From assembly GCA_030141605.1 (NCBI GenBank), contig JAQGDQ010000092.1, positions 77,501-141,500 on the forward strand: DNA of 64,000 bases. The letters run 5' to 3'. Shown one piece after another: positions 1 to 9,692 of the stretch. Origin of the DNA: Tubiluchus corallicola (lineage: Eukaryota > Priapulida > Priapulimorpha > Priapulimorphida > Tubiluchidae). The notes under the pieces are model-generated. The model had not been told where the DNA came from, searched no databases, and saw only the letters and a program-made list of their open reading frames with translations. Within the stretch, counting starts at the first letter, position 1, and each line of letters starts with the position of its first letter. The translations under genes were made by a program, and so were the position numbers.

Positions 1-1
1 G

Positions 2-41
<40 letters not shown>

Positions 42-55
42 CGAGAGAGAGAGAA
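1..55. repeat. (GA)n microsatellite
   Basis: A GT/GA dinucleotide run that is nearly pure GA opens the window. The short ORF across it is a low-complexity artefact (Arg-Glu repeats) and is not a gene. Confidence 0.95.
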
Positions 56-115
56 TAATGGTAATAATAATAATAACAACAACAACAACAACAGTAATAA
101 TAATAATAATAACAG
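56..115. repeat. (AAT)n/(AAC)n microsatellite
   Basis: Alternating blocks of AAT and AAC trinucleotides directly follow the GA tract, making a compound microsatellite. Confidence 0.9.
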
Positions 116-544
116 TAAATATTTCTTTTATTTCGTTATGTACAATTTTAATATAGCCCCTTGTGATGTACCCGCTAAAGGGGTGAGAGAGATTGAGTAA
201 GCGATACAACTTCCGAAAATAATGAAACGCCGCGGCAACTCAAACGTTCAGAGTGTCTCAGCATCAGTTAACACGCACAAGCTACATTACATCTCTTCAA
301 TGATTTGATTTGACCACAGTAGAAGTATATAAGCGCTAATGAGAAGGCTCGAGTATTGAGCGGCTTGATGAACTTGATTGTACCAGGGTTGAATGGAATG
401 CATGAGCACATCGTTCCAATTCAGTCGAAGCCTTTTAGTTCTATCAACGCAACAAAGGCAGGGAACGTGACATGAAGACCTAAGCTGTGCTAGCCAGCCG
501 CGCCGCGGAAACTTTGGCGATCATAGCCATTACAGACGCCAAAA
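116..544. other. Unannotated stretch
   Basis: No coding region, TIR or recognisable repeat was seen. Base composition is less AT-biased than in the flanks. Confidence 0.4.
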
Positions 545-559
545 AGTCACTAACTATAA

Positions 560-845
560 ACAATGTGTCGTCGTCGTCATCATCATTGTCACTCTCATCA
601 TCATCATCATCATAATTATCATTATCATCATTATCACCATCATCATCATCATCACCATTATTCGTTATAGTCTTCTCAATCTCCTTGTCATCACCATCTT
701 TCCTTCTTTATTGGTGTCGACATTGGTGTCGTCATTGTCATCATAGTTACCACCATAAATATCAGGATTATTGCCATCACCGCCACTGCAATTATCATTA
801 TCATTGTCGTCGTCATTATTATAAACATCTACTGTAATAACAATA
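560..845. repeat. Imperfect (ATC)n trinucleotide repeat
   Basis: Long imperfect run of CAT/ATC/ATT trinucleotides. The minus-strand ORF over it (665-850) is an Asp/Asn-rich product of the repeat and not a gene. Confidence 0.9.
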
Positions 846-1525
846 AGCAAAACAATAATCTAAAAACTGCAACTTAGGTCCACAAGGCATTAATTATACA
901 GTATATGTGATGACAGGATGGTTTAAGAAACATCAAATAAAATCAGGTACAAATGATTGTGTTAAACTCGCCATTGATCATTATCCAAAAACAACAACAA
1001 CAATGAATGTGCGCTCAAACTCAGGCGCTAAATTAGTTATAACAATGCAGTGCCATTTATTGTAATTTATGTAAATTATGATTAATGAACAAACTCTTAT
1101 CATTACATCTTCCCTTCTCGGGATAAAACAAGCAACTTTATGAGTTACTACTTTAAAGGAACGATACACCTTGATCTGGTACCAAAATTGAAAATAGAAC
1201 ATAAGTGCTGACTTTCATGAATAAAACTTGGTATTTAAAATTGCCTATATCATGATAATGTCTATCCCTCCTTCAATCATGTTTAACCTTACTTTTTCCA
1301 AACAACTGAATGAAATTACCCATTATCTTATGAAACTTGGATGTCAAACACAATTTTTCAGGTTATAAATGTATCTAAAGTGAACAGTTAACCAAACTGA
1401 ACAAATCGTGTCAATAGTGATTTTGTTTTACAAAGCTAATTACGACTCTCAAATTTGTTCACTTTTTTAAATATTTAAACACAGTAGGACCTTCTAATTA
1501 AATCTAGCTACCTCAATAAAAAGGA
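846..1525. other. Unannotated AT-rich stretch
   Basis: AT-rich sequence with no supported gene or repeat, lying next to the 3' end of the gypsy-like remnant. Confidence 0.4.
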
Positions 1526-1921
1526 CTATTCAGTACTGCAGTTTAAGTACAAACAAGATACAAACATGTATAATTCAAAACATGCAGTTTCAATAAGTTT
1601 ATTAGGTGGTTTGCTAACTCGTCCTGATCTGGTTTTGTAACCTTGTGGCAGTTGTTGTCTAGGTAGGTTAATAACAGGTGTCTGGCCAGCAGACACTTGT
1701 GGTTTCACAGTTGGTGTATGAGTATTAGTCATGACAGATGGTGGCATGTCTTTAATGTTCAGAAGATGCCAGCTTTTTCTTCTGGGTAGGGCTCCATTTT
1801 CTGTTCTCACCATGTAAGATCTGGGGGCTACTTGCTTTGCAACTTCTCCTTGCTCTGACCAGTCCTTTTGATGTGAAGTTCGAACCCAAAAGAGTCTCCA
1901 GTTACAAGTTCTGGCTAGCAT
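1526..1921 (-). pseudogene. Ty3/gypsy integrase C-terminal region (remnant)
   Basis: An ORF of 131 codons carries GEVAKQVAPRSYMVRTENG followed by a basic segment and, near the end, TRSGRVSKPPNKL. These are the usual C-terminal features of integrases from animal Ty3/gypsy polyproteins. It overlaps the integrase core ORF by 20 bp in a different frame, so a frameshift separates the two halves. Confidence 0.8.
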
Positions 1922-2345
1922 GATTATCGAAGTAATATTTTTGTTTCAGTTTACAAGCTTGCTTCTCCTGAAGCACAATGTTGTCAGAGGTGCTACCTTT
2001 AAGAAGCTTGCGACCATCTGGTAAGTTTGTGCGTATAGAACGATTCATTAGCAATTGACAAGGGGAGTATCCATTATCGAGAGAGGTGTTGCAGTAGATC
2101 ATCAACCCCATTAATGGAGGTTCTTTGCCCTCATGAGCCTTCTTGAAGATTCTCTTTACAATCTTCACTGAATTTTCTGCAAGACCATTGGCTTGAGGAA
2201 AATGGGGGCTAGACGTGTTATGTCTGAAACCCCATTCCTTGGCGAATGTAGAGAACTCTGCACTCAAATAGCAGGTGCCATTGTCAGAGAACAATTCTTC
2301 AGGAACTCCATGACGAGAAAAAATTTTCTTCATAGCTAATATCAC
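1902..2345 (-). pseudogene. Ty3/gypsy integrase catalytic core (partial)
   Basis: 147 codons from the RNase H-fold integrase core. The second Asp of the DDE triad is in SDNG and the Glu is in QANGLAEN. The first Asp and the N-terminal zinc-binding domain are absent, so this piece begins inside the catalytic domain. It is followed by a divergent connector with YCNTSLDNGYSPCQLLMNR, a typical gypsy integrase sequence. Being truncated, it cannot be functional. Confidence 0.9.
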
Positions 2346-2372
2346 TATTTAATGTATTCGACGAGTATTTTT

Positions 2373-2606
2373 CTAGCGCCACTTTAAATTTTTTTTCACT
2401 TTAGTAACAGTCCATACTCTTTTAACTAAGCCTAGTCCCTGACAATCCTTTAATCCTAGTACAGACTGCACTTTTGACGGTGTCACAATAAACTCAGTGT
2501 TGTACAGCTCACCTTTATGCTGTATTTGTATTGCGCATTTTCCCTTTACAGGAATCTCACTACCTGCATACGCTGATAATTCATTTGCGTAGGCTGCATA
2601 CCACAA
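2373..2606 (-). pseudogene. Retropepsin C-terminal half (gypsy, split)
   Basis: The ORF contains LSAYAGSEIPVKGK and ends with SVLGLKDCQGLGLVKRV, the second half of a Ty3/gypsy aspartic protease. The first half, with the active-site triad, is on the far side of the LINE at 3838-3991. The two halves belong to the same reading direction, so the LINE landed inside the protease gene. Confidence 0.8.
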
Positions 2607-3155
2607 GGCACACTTTTGGGTCCCTTGCTTTTCTGTCTTTATATTAACAATATATCTAAAACACTAACACATTGTAATATAACACAGTATGCTGACGACA
2701 CAACTATATATTTAGGCCACGAAAATCTAGCAACAGCTCAACGACTTTTAGAACAGGACATCGCAAACATTAACATAGCATTTACCCATTTAAAACTCAA
2801 ATTAAATAGCACCAAAACAGATTTCATGGTCCTTTCCCCGTTCTCAAATGACAATATAAGTAATACATCAATAAAAGTTGAAAATAGCATAATAAAACAG
2901 AAAAACAATGTAAGTTTTCTTGGTATCTGTGTAGATAACAAACTTTCTTGGGATAACCACTTTAATAAAATTTACGATAAAATGGCATGTGGAACTTCTT
3001 ACTTACGACAGGTAAAAGGTCAACTAACGAAACAGACAAAGTTATTAATTTTTAAAACTCTCATTCTACCGCACTTTTTGTACGGATGCACACTTTTTCA
3101 TGAAGTTTCAAGAGACAGCTATAACAAAAAAATAGTCTTCAAAATTATGCATTAA
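2594..3155 (+). pseudogene. LINE reverse transcriptase fragment
   Basis: The reading frame opens at the PQG block of RT motif 4 and includes QYADDTTIYL (RT catalytic YADD) and the later SFLGICVDNKLSWDNH block that is standard in CR1/Jockey/L2-type elements. The palm N-terminal part and the endonuclease domain are missing. The frame stops at 3155, while the continuing LINE reading (LQNYALRLGAG) is in another frame, so a frameshift occurred near an A-run at about 3125-3132. Confidence 0.9.
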
Positions 3156-3156
3156 G

Positions 3157-3595
3157 ATTAGGTGCTGGCTATTCAAATAAAATGTCCCTCATAACAAATC
3201 AAACCTCTGCAACAGAATTAAGAACAATGTTTAAAATCCCAATTTTACAAGCACATAAAGACTTCTACACAATCCTCTTTTTATATAAATACATCAACAA
3301 TATTAACACGCCCTTCATGAAAAATAAGCTTCCACTCCTCTTGGAGACAACATTAAATCCAAGAACACACAATATTAAACAAACATGCACTAATAACAAA
3401 TACGGCAACAATTCTATCACTAAACAAGGCGTTCAACTTTGGAATACCCTGCCATCAAATTTAAAACAAATCAAGTCTTTTGACAAATTCAAATCAAAAT
3501 TAAAAACACACACATTAAATCGATTTGAAAACCCAACATACGTAAACGATAATATATATTCATCCACAAATTTTATTTGCCCGCGTCCATTTTAA
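3157..3595 (+). pseudogene. LINE ORF2 C-terminal region (frameshifted continuation)
   Basis: Continues the same LINE protein in a new frame: LQNYALRLGAG, TELRTMFKIPIL and GVQLWNTLPSNLKQ are the usual C-terminal blocks of non-LTR ORF2 proteins. It is separated from the RT fragment by the frameshift. Confidence 0.8.
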
Positions 3596-3800
3596 ATTAT
3601 ATGTATATATTGTATATAGTCTATTATTAATTTCCGCATAATATTATTATGTATATTTTTGTTTTAAATTTTTAGCACAGTAGTTTTTAGTTTGCACTGG
3701 ACGCATTTGCCTTTAACAGTTGTGTGAATTTTATTCTCATGCTGCGATGTTCTTTTATGCTTTTATAGTTGTGAATATCGATTTTTTATGGCAAATAAAG

Positions 3801-3802
<2 letters not shown>

Positions 3803-3832
<30 letters not shown>
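3803..3832. repeat. (TA)n tail of the LINE
   Basis: Pure TA dinucleotide run directly after the LINE 3' terminal motif. It could be the element's 3' tail or a later expansion of it. Confidence 0.8.
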
Positions 3833-3833
<1 letters not shown>

Positions 3834-3837
3834 CATA

Positions 3838-3991
3838 GTGTGGGCTGTTTCTTTAGACAATTGTAGTCTGAACTGCTTGAAACATTCACGTTTTCACCTG
3901 TGTCTAATTTCACGTGTAACTGCGAGCATTTATACACAGAGGCACAATCCATGCTGACCGGTGTTCTGCGTCTTCTACAGTTTTCATGCAT
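3838..3991 (-). pseudogene. Retropepsin N-terminal half (gypsy, split)
   Basis: On the minus strand the reading contains LHVKLDTGENVNV, with the aspartic protease triad Asp-Thr-Gly, followed by a segment ending LKKQPTL. Its partner half resumes at 2606, beyond the LINE. In-frame continuity upstream of 3991 is unclear. Confidence 0.75.
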
Positions 3992-4809
3992 TTAATTGCT
4001 ATAATAAAACTAGCAGGAAGCGCTCAAGCATACAATAGCCAAAACCGAAGTCCTAAATTTATTTGTCTGATTGTTTTGATTAAAAACGTAGAGCTAAGAC
4101 AAGACAAGCAAACATGCAAAAATGTGTCTGTATCGGTATTATGCAGACTAGCAAAAGACTCACAAAATATTTTGTTCATTAAATAGAATTATAAACAATA
4201 ATTCAAACATATTTCACATAGTGCCTATCTACTTACCATTAATTTTGGCGATGGTGATAGACTGATTAACGTACCAAGTCCGCTTATAAGGCTATACGCT
4301 TTAGTAAACAGAGGTTATAGAGTTTTCCAAACGAGAATTTTTTGAAATGGAACCTGGAACAGACTCGTAGTTGTCTGTTCTGGTGAAGAAAATATTTTAA
4401 TATGTGTGTCATTTCTTCATGTACCATTTTTACCTGTGCCATTTTACCTACATTCTATATAGCATATATATTTACGTTTTGTATGAAGACTCAAGAGCAA
4501 GCAAAAAAACTATGGCCCAACTGCCACATAACTGTGGAAAGTATGTACAGCGTGTTTCTAGAAACAGTAGAAAAAACTTGTCGAAATTGTCCAGTACATG
4601 GCAGTGAAGCTAATGAAAGGATCCCGAATCCATGTTCATCACCCATCATTTTCCCTCTGCACAACCAGTTGCCAGCAATAGACATACAACGGCTACAAAG
4701 TAGTTCCAAACGACAAGTAGCACCATTAAAGGTGTTCTAACATTTCGCCGGCTCTTAGCCTACAAGGCGCATATACCGGAACTTTCCTACAATTTGCACA
4801 TTTTAGGCA
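3992..4809. other. Intergenic; one unrecognised 112-codon ORF
   Basis: Contains a + strand open frame at 4402-4740 (112 codons, a hydrophobic start and several Cys). I recognise no domain, and composition alone does not make it a gene. No other structure was seen. Confidence 0.3.
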
Positions 4810-5974
4810 ATTGACGTCAAACATATTGGTCTATCGCTCCGTCTCCGCTGTAACGTCAGTACGCTCAGAGGCTTTCGGAACAACAGCCACGCTGAACAAC
4901 TGTCTCAACTAAACTAAATAAACTAAACAGCATGACAGTCACAACTAAAGTCTAATCAGCAGATAAACTGATTGCACTTTTTCATAAACAGAAATTTGCA
5001 GAGCAGCAGCCATTTTTAAACCAAATTAACACTTCAAGTAGCCAAAAAATGACTGCAATTTAAACAGAATGTAGAGACGAAGTTTCAAAGCACTACAAAA
5101 TACAGAGATGTAAGTATACTAAAGAAACAAAGCCAGTTAGCCTTGTTTTACAATAACGGAGCAACAAAAATATTAAGTCTCTCTTGCCTTTGAACATACG
5201 AACATCATTCATGCTTGCGATGTATTTTTTCTGTATTAACTCGTTTGTAATCATATGCTCGTCTGCAATTATTCAGTTTTTGTATTTTTCCGTTTTTCGG
5301 CTAAGGAAATGAAATAAATTTGATTGTTCCATCCCATAGACGACCCTTATATTGAATGCCCGAGTTACACAAGTCCCAATGGCATCTTTTAACCATGATT
5401 ATAACCAGAAAAATGGCGTAAAATAGCTATACTACATTGAAGTATAATACAGGTTTTGAATTAATAATAATACCACATTTGAATTAATTTTGACTGTGAA
5501 GATCTCATTGAGGCTTAGAAAAACTGGCCAGAAAAGGAAAAATTTTGTTTTGTCCTTATTTAAAGTTAAACATTTTGTTTTGTCCTTATTTAAAATTAGT
5601 CAAATACTTGTTTTTATCTAACTTGCAAAGCCATAAACTAAACTAAACTGCGTATTTTCTTGACTGCAAAATGGTTTAATCGGCAACTCATAGACGTAAG
5701 CGTTGTGTATTTCTTCCTATAAACGAAACTAGACTATATATTACCACTAATTCACTTGCAATTTCAATTGACAATAATATATTTCTAGAACCAGGCCAAT
5801 ATTTCTCCCTCTAACTAATGAAAAGTTGAGCAATTTTCACAGCAGTGTTAGATGGAGCTTTAGCTAAATGTCCCGAACACACCTGCGTTAATTAAGCTCT
5901 GCAGGTGTGTGAGAATAACATGTACGCCGATTGGTCCACCAACGAAAATGATTGACATTATGTTAGACGTCAAC
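4810..5974 (+). mobile_element. Dispersed non-coding TIR repeat, copy 1
   Basis: About 1.17 kb of non-coding sequence that is clearly similar, in direct orientation, to 18882-20385 in MLH3 intron 6. Shared blocks include tatcgctc.gtctccg.tgtaacg near the start, aaacagaat...gacgaagtttcaaagcactac in the middle, and aattaagctctgcagg near the end. This copy is bounded by imperfect inverted repeats: attgacgtcaaacata at 4810-4825 and its near-complement at 5959-5974 (15 of 16 match). No transposase is present, so it is probably a non-autonomous DNA element. Confidence 0.7.
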
Positions 5975-7204
5975 TAATAGGAAATGAATCTAAACAGCTG
6001 TTCTTCAGTTCACATTTTGTCTTGCGCTGCTGCTGCTGCTGTGGAGTCCACACGATAAGAAATACTTATTAATAAGAAGTACCTAAACGCTCAACCGGAG
6101 ATCACGCGGAAGCCGCAGCGCTTTTGATATTTTACTCACAATTTTTTGAAGTGCATAAAAATCACAATAATTATGCATTAAAACGTAGACCTTGTTAGTT
6201 TATTTGCACCACTTCTGATGTATATACAGCGTTTGTGAAAGACATAATTATTTCTTGATTCTACTCAGTGGAATACACTTTACGTTACTCAGTTTTGTGA
6301 CGATGCTCACGTGTTTTTTTTTTGTTAATTCATTTGAACAACAGTACCACATCATGCACATGACGTTCAAACCTAATATAGGTGAGGGTCAGGTTTAGGT
6401 ATTTTTAGACGAAATAAACCATAAATTTAGAATCTTTAGAGTTTTGCTGTACATGCACAGAAAATCAATAACAGGATACGTAGTTGTGAGGCAGATATGG
6501 AAGGAGCGCGCCACTGGGCGCGTGTGTGTGTGAGAGCCTGAGAGGGGAGGAGGGGAAATATCATGGCACGTGCAGATTATACAAAAGGCCAGCAAAAGTT
6601 TTACATGTTTGCCTTCATTTGAATCAGGTCAGAATTTCAGAATATGCCAAGCAAAATAGGTTACAAATTGACGTCTAGTTGCTATTTTATTACGGGTGTA
6701 ATTTCCGACACCAACCGCAAAAGTATTCGTGAATCGATTGTCTCAACCTGGAGATTGTTTTCAAGTTCACGTGGTTGAATCAAAGAATTCTCAATTTTTC
6801 ATGTCATACTATACAGCGAAGTGAAAACGTCGTAAAAACATTTGTTAAAAACAAAGGAAAGGCTTTGGAATAGAAAACGGAAGAGTGATGAATGATATCG
6901 GTGAGGCATTTATATCTAAATGAAATTAAATAGTTTACCATTATTATCGATGGATTGTCAGTTTATGGAAAATTGTTTACAGTTCACGTACAGTCTGACA
7001 TTGTTGACCTTTCGTGTTTATTTTTACTACGAAATGCAAAATTGGTTAAAACATATTTTGAGTAAAACTTAATAACATTGGTTCGTTGTCTTCTAATTAA
7101 GATAACTCGAAAAATGTCGTAATATATTTTACCGTGGCAATTAATATTCTATTTCAATTTACACGTCTGAATTATTTTTGAAGCTAACTGTACAGTTAAA
7201 TTTT
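5975..7204. other. Intergenic, no supported feature
   Basis: AT-rich sequence with a (CTG)n-like run near 6030-6045 and a short GT/GA-rich stretch near 6520-6550. No gene was recognised. Confidence 0.4.
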
Positions 7205-8105
7205 AATTTACTTTAGTTTAGTTTATTCACATCCATTAGTACATAAAACAACATTCATAAAAAAATAAAAATACAGTGCAACTACTGTATGTCAATACAG
7301 TACAATATGGCAATGAGTTCCACATTGGAACAACACGGTTTGAGAAAAATTCACGAAAATGAGTTTTACATGTACGCCTTACAAAGAGGTTTAATGAGTG
7401 ATTACTCTTAGTTTTATTATTTGTTAAAGCTTTGGTAAAAAATGTTTTCCTGTTTAAATCAACATCTTGGTGCATAATTTTGTAACACATGCACAAGTCA
7501 GAAATTATGCATCTTTCTTCTAATGATTTAAGTCTCAGAATTTGTAATCTATGTGGATACGACTCATAATTAATTCCACATCTATTACAAATGCGTCTTG
7601 CAAAGTATCACCGAACATTTTCTACAACATCTAAATCATCAAGCAGATAAGGAATCCACATAGGAGAACATTATTTCCAGATATTCAACCAATGGTCTGA
7701 CATATATTTTATAAGCTTTCAATAATGATTGTTTGTTCCTAACAGAAAAAATTCTAAAGATCATATTGATTATCCGTTTGCTTTTGTACCAAGATCACGA
7801 AACATTACTAGTCTCAATGGCCAGATTTTGTCAATAATAGTTATTACCGGGATCATTTCTACCAATATGCAATGTGTTACATTCAGGTAGAGCTATGGTC
7901 AGTTGTCATAGGTCTGCCCATGTTTTGATTTTGTCAAGAGTTAACTGGATATCAAAAGTACCATCATTCTTAAGACATTTTTTAGTTTGGCATCATCAGC
8001 AAATAATTTTAGTGTTTCCAGTCCTACATTACCTGGCAGATCATTTATGAATAACAAAAATAACAAAGGCTCGAGTACACTGCCTGTGGAACTCCCGATG
8101 TTACA
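7205..8105 (-). mobile_element. LINE fragment (CR1/Jockey-like), minus strand
   Basis: The minus strand reads, with frameshifts, GVPQ / GSVLEPLLFLLFINDL, then LFADDAK (RT catalytic block), SLLKAYKIYVRPLVEY, a segment ending CMCYKIMHQDVDL, and FSNRVVPMWNSLP. These are the ordered landmarks of a non-LTR ORF2 from mid-palm to C-terminus. Several stops and frameshifts make it a pseudogene. It differs in sequence from the LINE at 2594-3834. Confidence 0.85.
7236..7496 (-). pseudogene. LINE ORF2 C-terminal end
   Basis: 86-codon open piece with the terminal FFSNRVVPMWNSLP motif of non-LTR ORF2 proteins. It is the longest intact piece of the minus-strand LINE. Confidence 0.75.
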
Positions 8106-8345
8106 GGCATATAGTTTTTGCTAGACCCTGGAAGGCAGTTGTCTCCTTGTCCCCTACTTTGCCCCTAACTGGGTTACAGGTTAACGATTCACACTGTAAC
8201 CTATACCATTCGATTTGCCTCATCAACCCCTGGGCCTGAAATTGAGAAGACACAGCAGAGATCTTATCGAGATTTTTTTTTAAATGCTGACTAGGAAAGA
8301 AAACGTCTTGCCTGAAAATTTCTTTAATGTAGTTGTTCATTCAAA
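8106..8345. other. Spacer between two opposed LINE fragments
   Basis: A 79-codon minus-strand ORF lies here (8101-8340) but has no recognisable domain. It may belong to either LINE, or to an unrelated insert. Confidence 0.3.
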
Positions 8346-8535
8346 AACTAGGTGACATGGTTTGAAACTTTTTAAAGAGCGGTCACATCTTGATGTTCGT
8401 AAATATTCATTTACTGTGAGATTAGTGAACAAATGGAATAATTTACCTGCAATAATGATAGCTGCACCCAACCCTAGTAAAATTTTGATCTTTAATTGAC
8501 AATTACTTTGTGGAAAAATATGTGGTTTTTTGTTT
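8346..8535 (+). mobile_element. LINE 3' fragment, plus strand
   Basis: The + strand reads HGLKLFKERSHLDVRKYSF followed by RLVNKWNNLPAIM, the C-terminal block of a CR1/Jockey-like ORF2. Only about 190 bp can be recognised. It is opposed to the minus-strand LINE at 7205-8105. Confidence 0.7.
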
Positions 8536-9104
8536 TTTGCTTATCCTAATTATAAGTTGTGACAGTATACAGGTGATGTTGCTTTGTTTTGAAAGTTCTG
8601 CAAGCATGGCTTCTGCATACTATCACTGAGTGCCACATTACGTACTGACTAAATCACTGAATATTACCAAATGTCCGTAAATGACCATTACATTCAAATT
8701 TTAAAAATTCCAGCAAAATCTTCTGCAGTCATTGCCTTTTCAGTAATTATCATAATAACAGTTGCAGTTGTAAAAGGTATTAGTGATTCGTGTTACTGTG
8801 GAAAGGAACAAATTCAGCTTTATGACTCGCATGTAATATCTAAATTTATTAAATTGGTGTGTTACCTAGGACTCATTTTTACACTTACTTTGGAGCTACC
8901 ATGATACCAGCTCATTGCATATGGAATACGCCTACAGATTTAGTTGGTTTCCTTTATCTTGGCTGCATTTTTGAGAAAATAAAAACAACTCAGTTTTTAT
9001 TAACCTTATCATTTTTTTAACCAAGACCACGCAGTTATTTGTAATAAAGGTGGCCTCGAATATATCTATGTAAAAATGGTGTTCCAAATTTATGTTCCCA
9101 TGTT

Positions 9105-9320
9105 GTATGCACTGTTTTTTGTGCAACACTTTTCCGTGATGCAGATGCTAGTGCGCATGTAACTAGCAAATGGCGAAATGCACGTAGCAGTGAAGAATTA
9201 GTCACGTAAATGCAAAATTACACTCCTGTGGTAATAATTCTTTCACATAAGTTATTCTTGAAAAAATATTATAGTTACCTTTCTGTACTTTATAGGGCAG
9301 ATTGTTTTATCCTATAGTTA
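9105..9320 (+). repeat. Dispersed repeat, related to 29735-29945
   Basis: Shares the block taactagcaaatggcgaaat, a variable spacer, tggtaat.attcttt and gtagattgtttt-like sequence with 29755-29940 in MLH3 intron 9, in the same orientation. No coding content. Confidence 0.65.
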
Positions 9321-9541
9321 TAGATTTTGTGTGGATTCCCTTTAATGTAGCAGCTATTTCTGGCAAATTTACTTGATAAACTAAATTGGCCATTGGCAAT
9401 ATGCTGGCTCTTTGCACTGATTGGTCTAATTGTTGGTTGTTTTGATGTTTAAATTTATTTTAGTATAATTAATGTTTTTATAGGCACCATGCTTTGGTCT
9501 GCAGGTATTAATAACTGTAATAAATTTTGCTTGTTCTAGCA

Positions 9542-9692
9542 ATGACTACAGTAGTTGATGAAGATTTAAACTTCACCGAGAAGCATATCACTAAGCTACC
9601 TTTGGCTGTTCATAATGTTATTCATTCAGAGATCGTAATTGCTACTGCATCGCAGTGTGTTGGACAACTTATCTATAATGCGCTCGATGCCG
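9542..9692 (+). CDS. MLH3: MLH3 coding exon 1
   Basis: Encodes residues 1-50 and leaves one base (phase 1). It holds ATPase motif I as CVGQLIYNALDA: the Mg-binding Asn is present, but the residue four before it is Gln instead of Glu. Donor is gccg|gtatgc. The ATG is two bases after a polypyrimidine tract and AG, which suggests an upstream untranslated exon. Confidence 0.9.

Larger units (their letters stand above)
2594..3834 (+). mobile_element. Non-LTR retrotransposon (CR1/Jockey-like LINE), 5'-truncated
   Basis: This is a 5'-truncated LINE. It starts inside the reverse transcriptase at the IPQGTLLGPLLF block, runs through the YADD catalytic motif, and continues into the thumb and C-terminal region to a stop at about 3595. 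A short AT-rich 3' UTR follows, with a gcaaataaag motif and a (TA)n tail at about 3803-3832. 5' truncation plus a simple-repeat 3' tail is the expected signature of target-primed reverse transcription. It is nested inside the minus-strand gypsy protease. Confidence 0.9.
1526..3991 (-). mobile_element. Ty3/gypsy-like LTR retrotransposon remnant
   Basis: Read on the minus strand, the pieces come in retrotransposon order: first half of a retropepsin (3991-3838), second half of the same retropepsin (2606-2373), integrase core (2345-1902) and integrase C-terminal region (1921-1526). No reverse transcriptase or RNase H lies between protease and integrase, so an internal deletion is inferred. The protease is interrupted by a + strand LINE. 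No LTRs were recognised. The integrase style (SDNG motif, then SSPHFPQANGLAE) is typical of the Ty3/gypsy lineage. The copy is dead: it is interrupted, internally deleted and frameshifted. Confidence 0.85.

Noticed and set aside
4402-4740. 112-codon ORF as a small secreted or membrane protein
   Set aside because: No recognisable domain, no supporting splice or regulatory context, and AT-rich composition. Kept only as an unrecognised open stretch.
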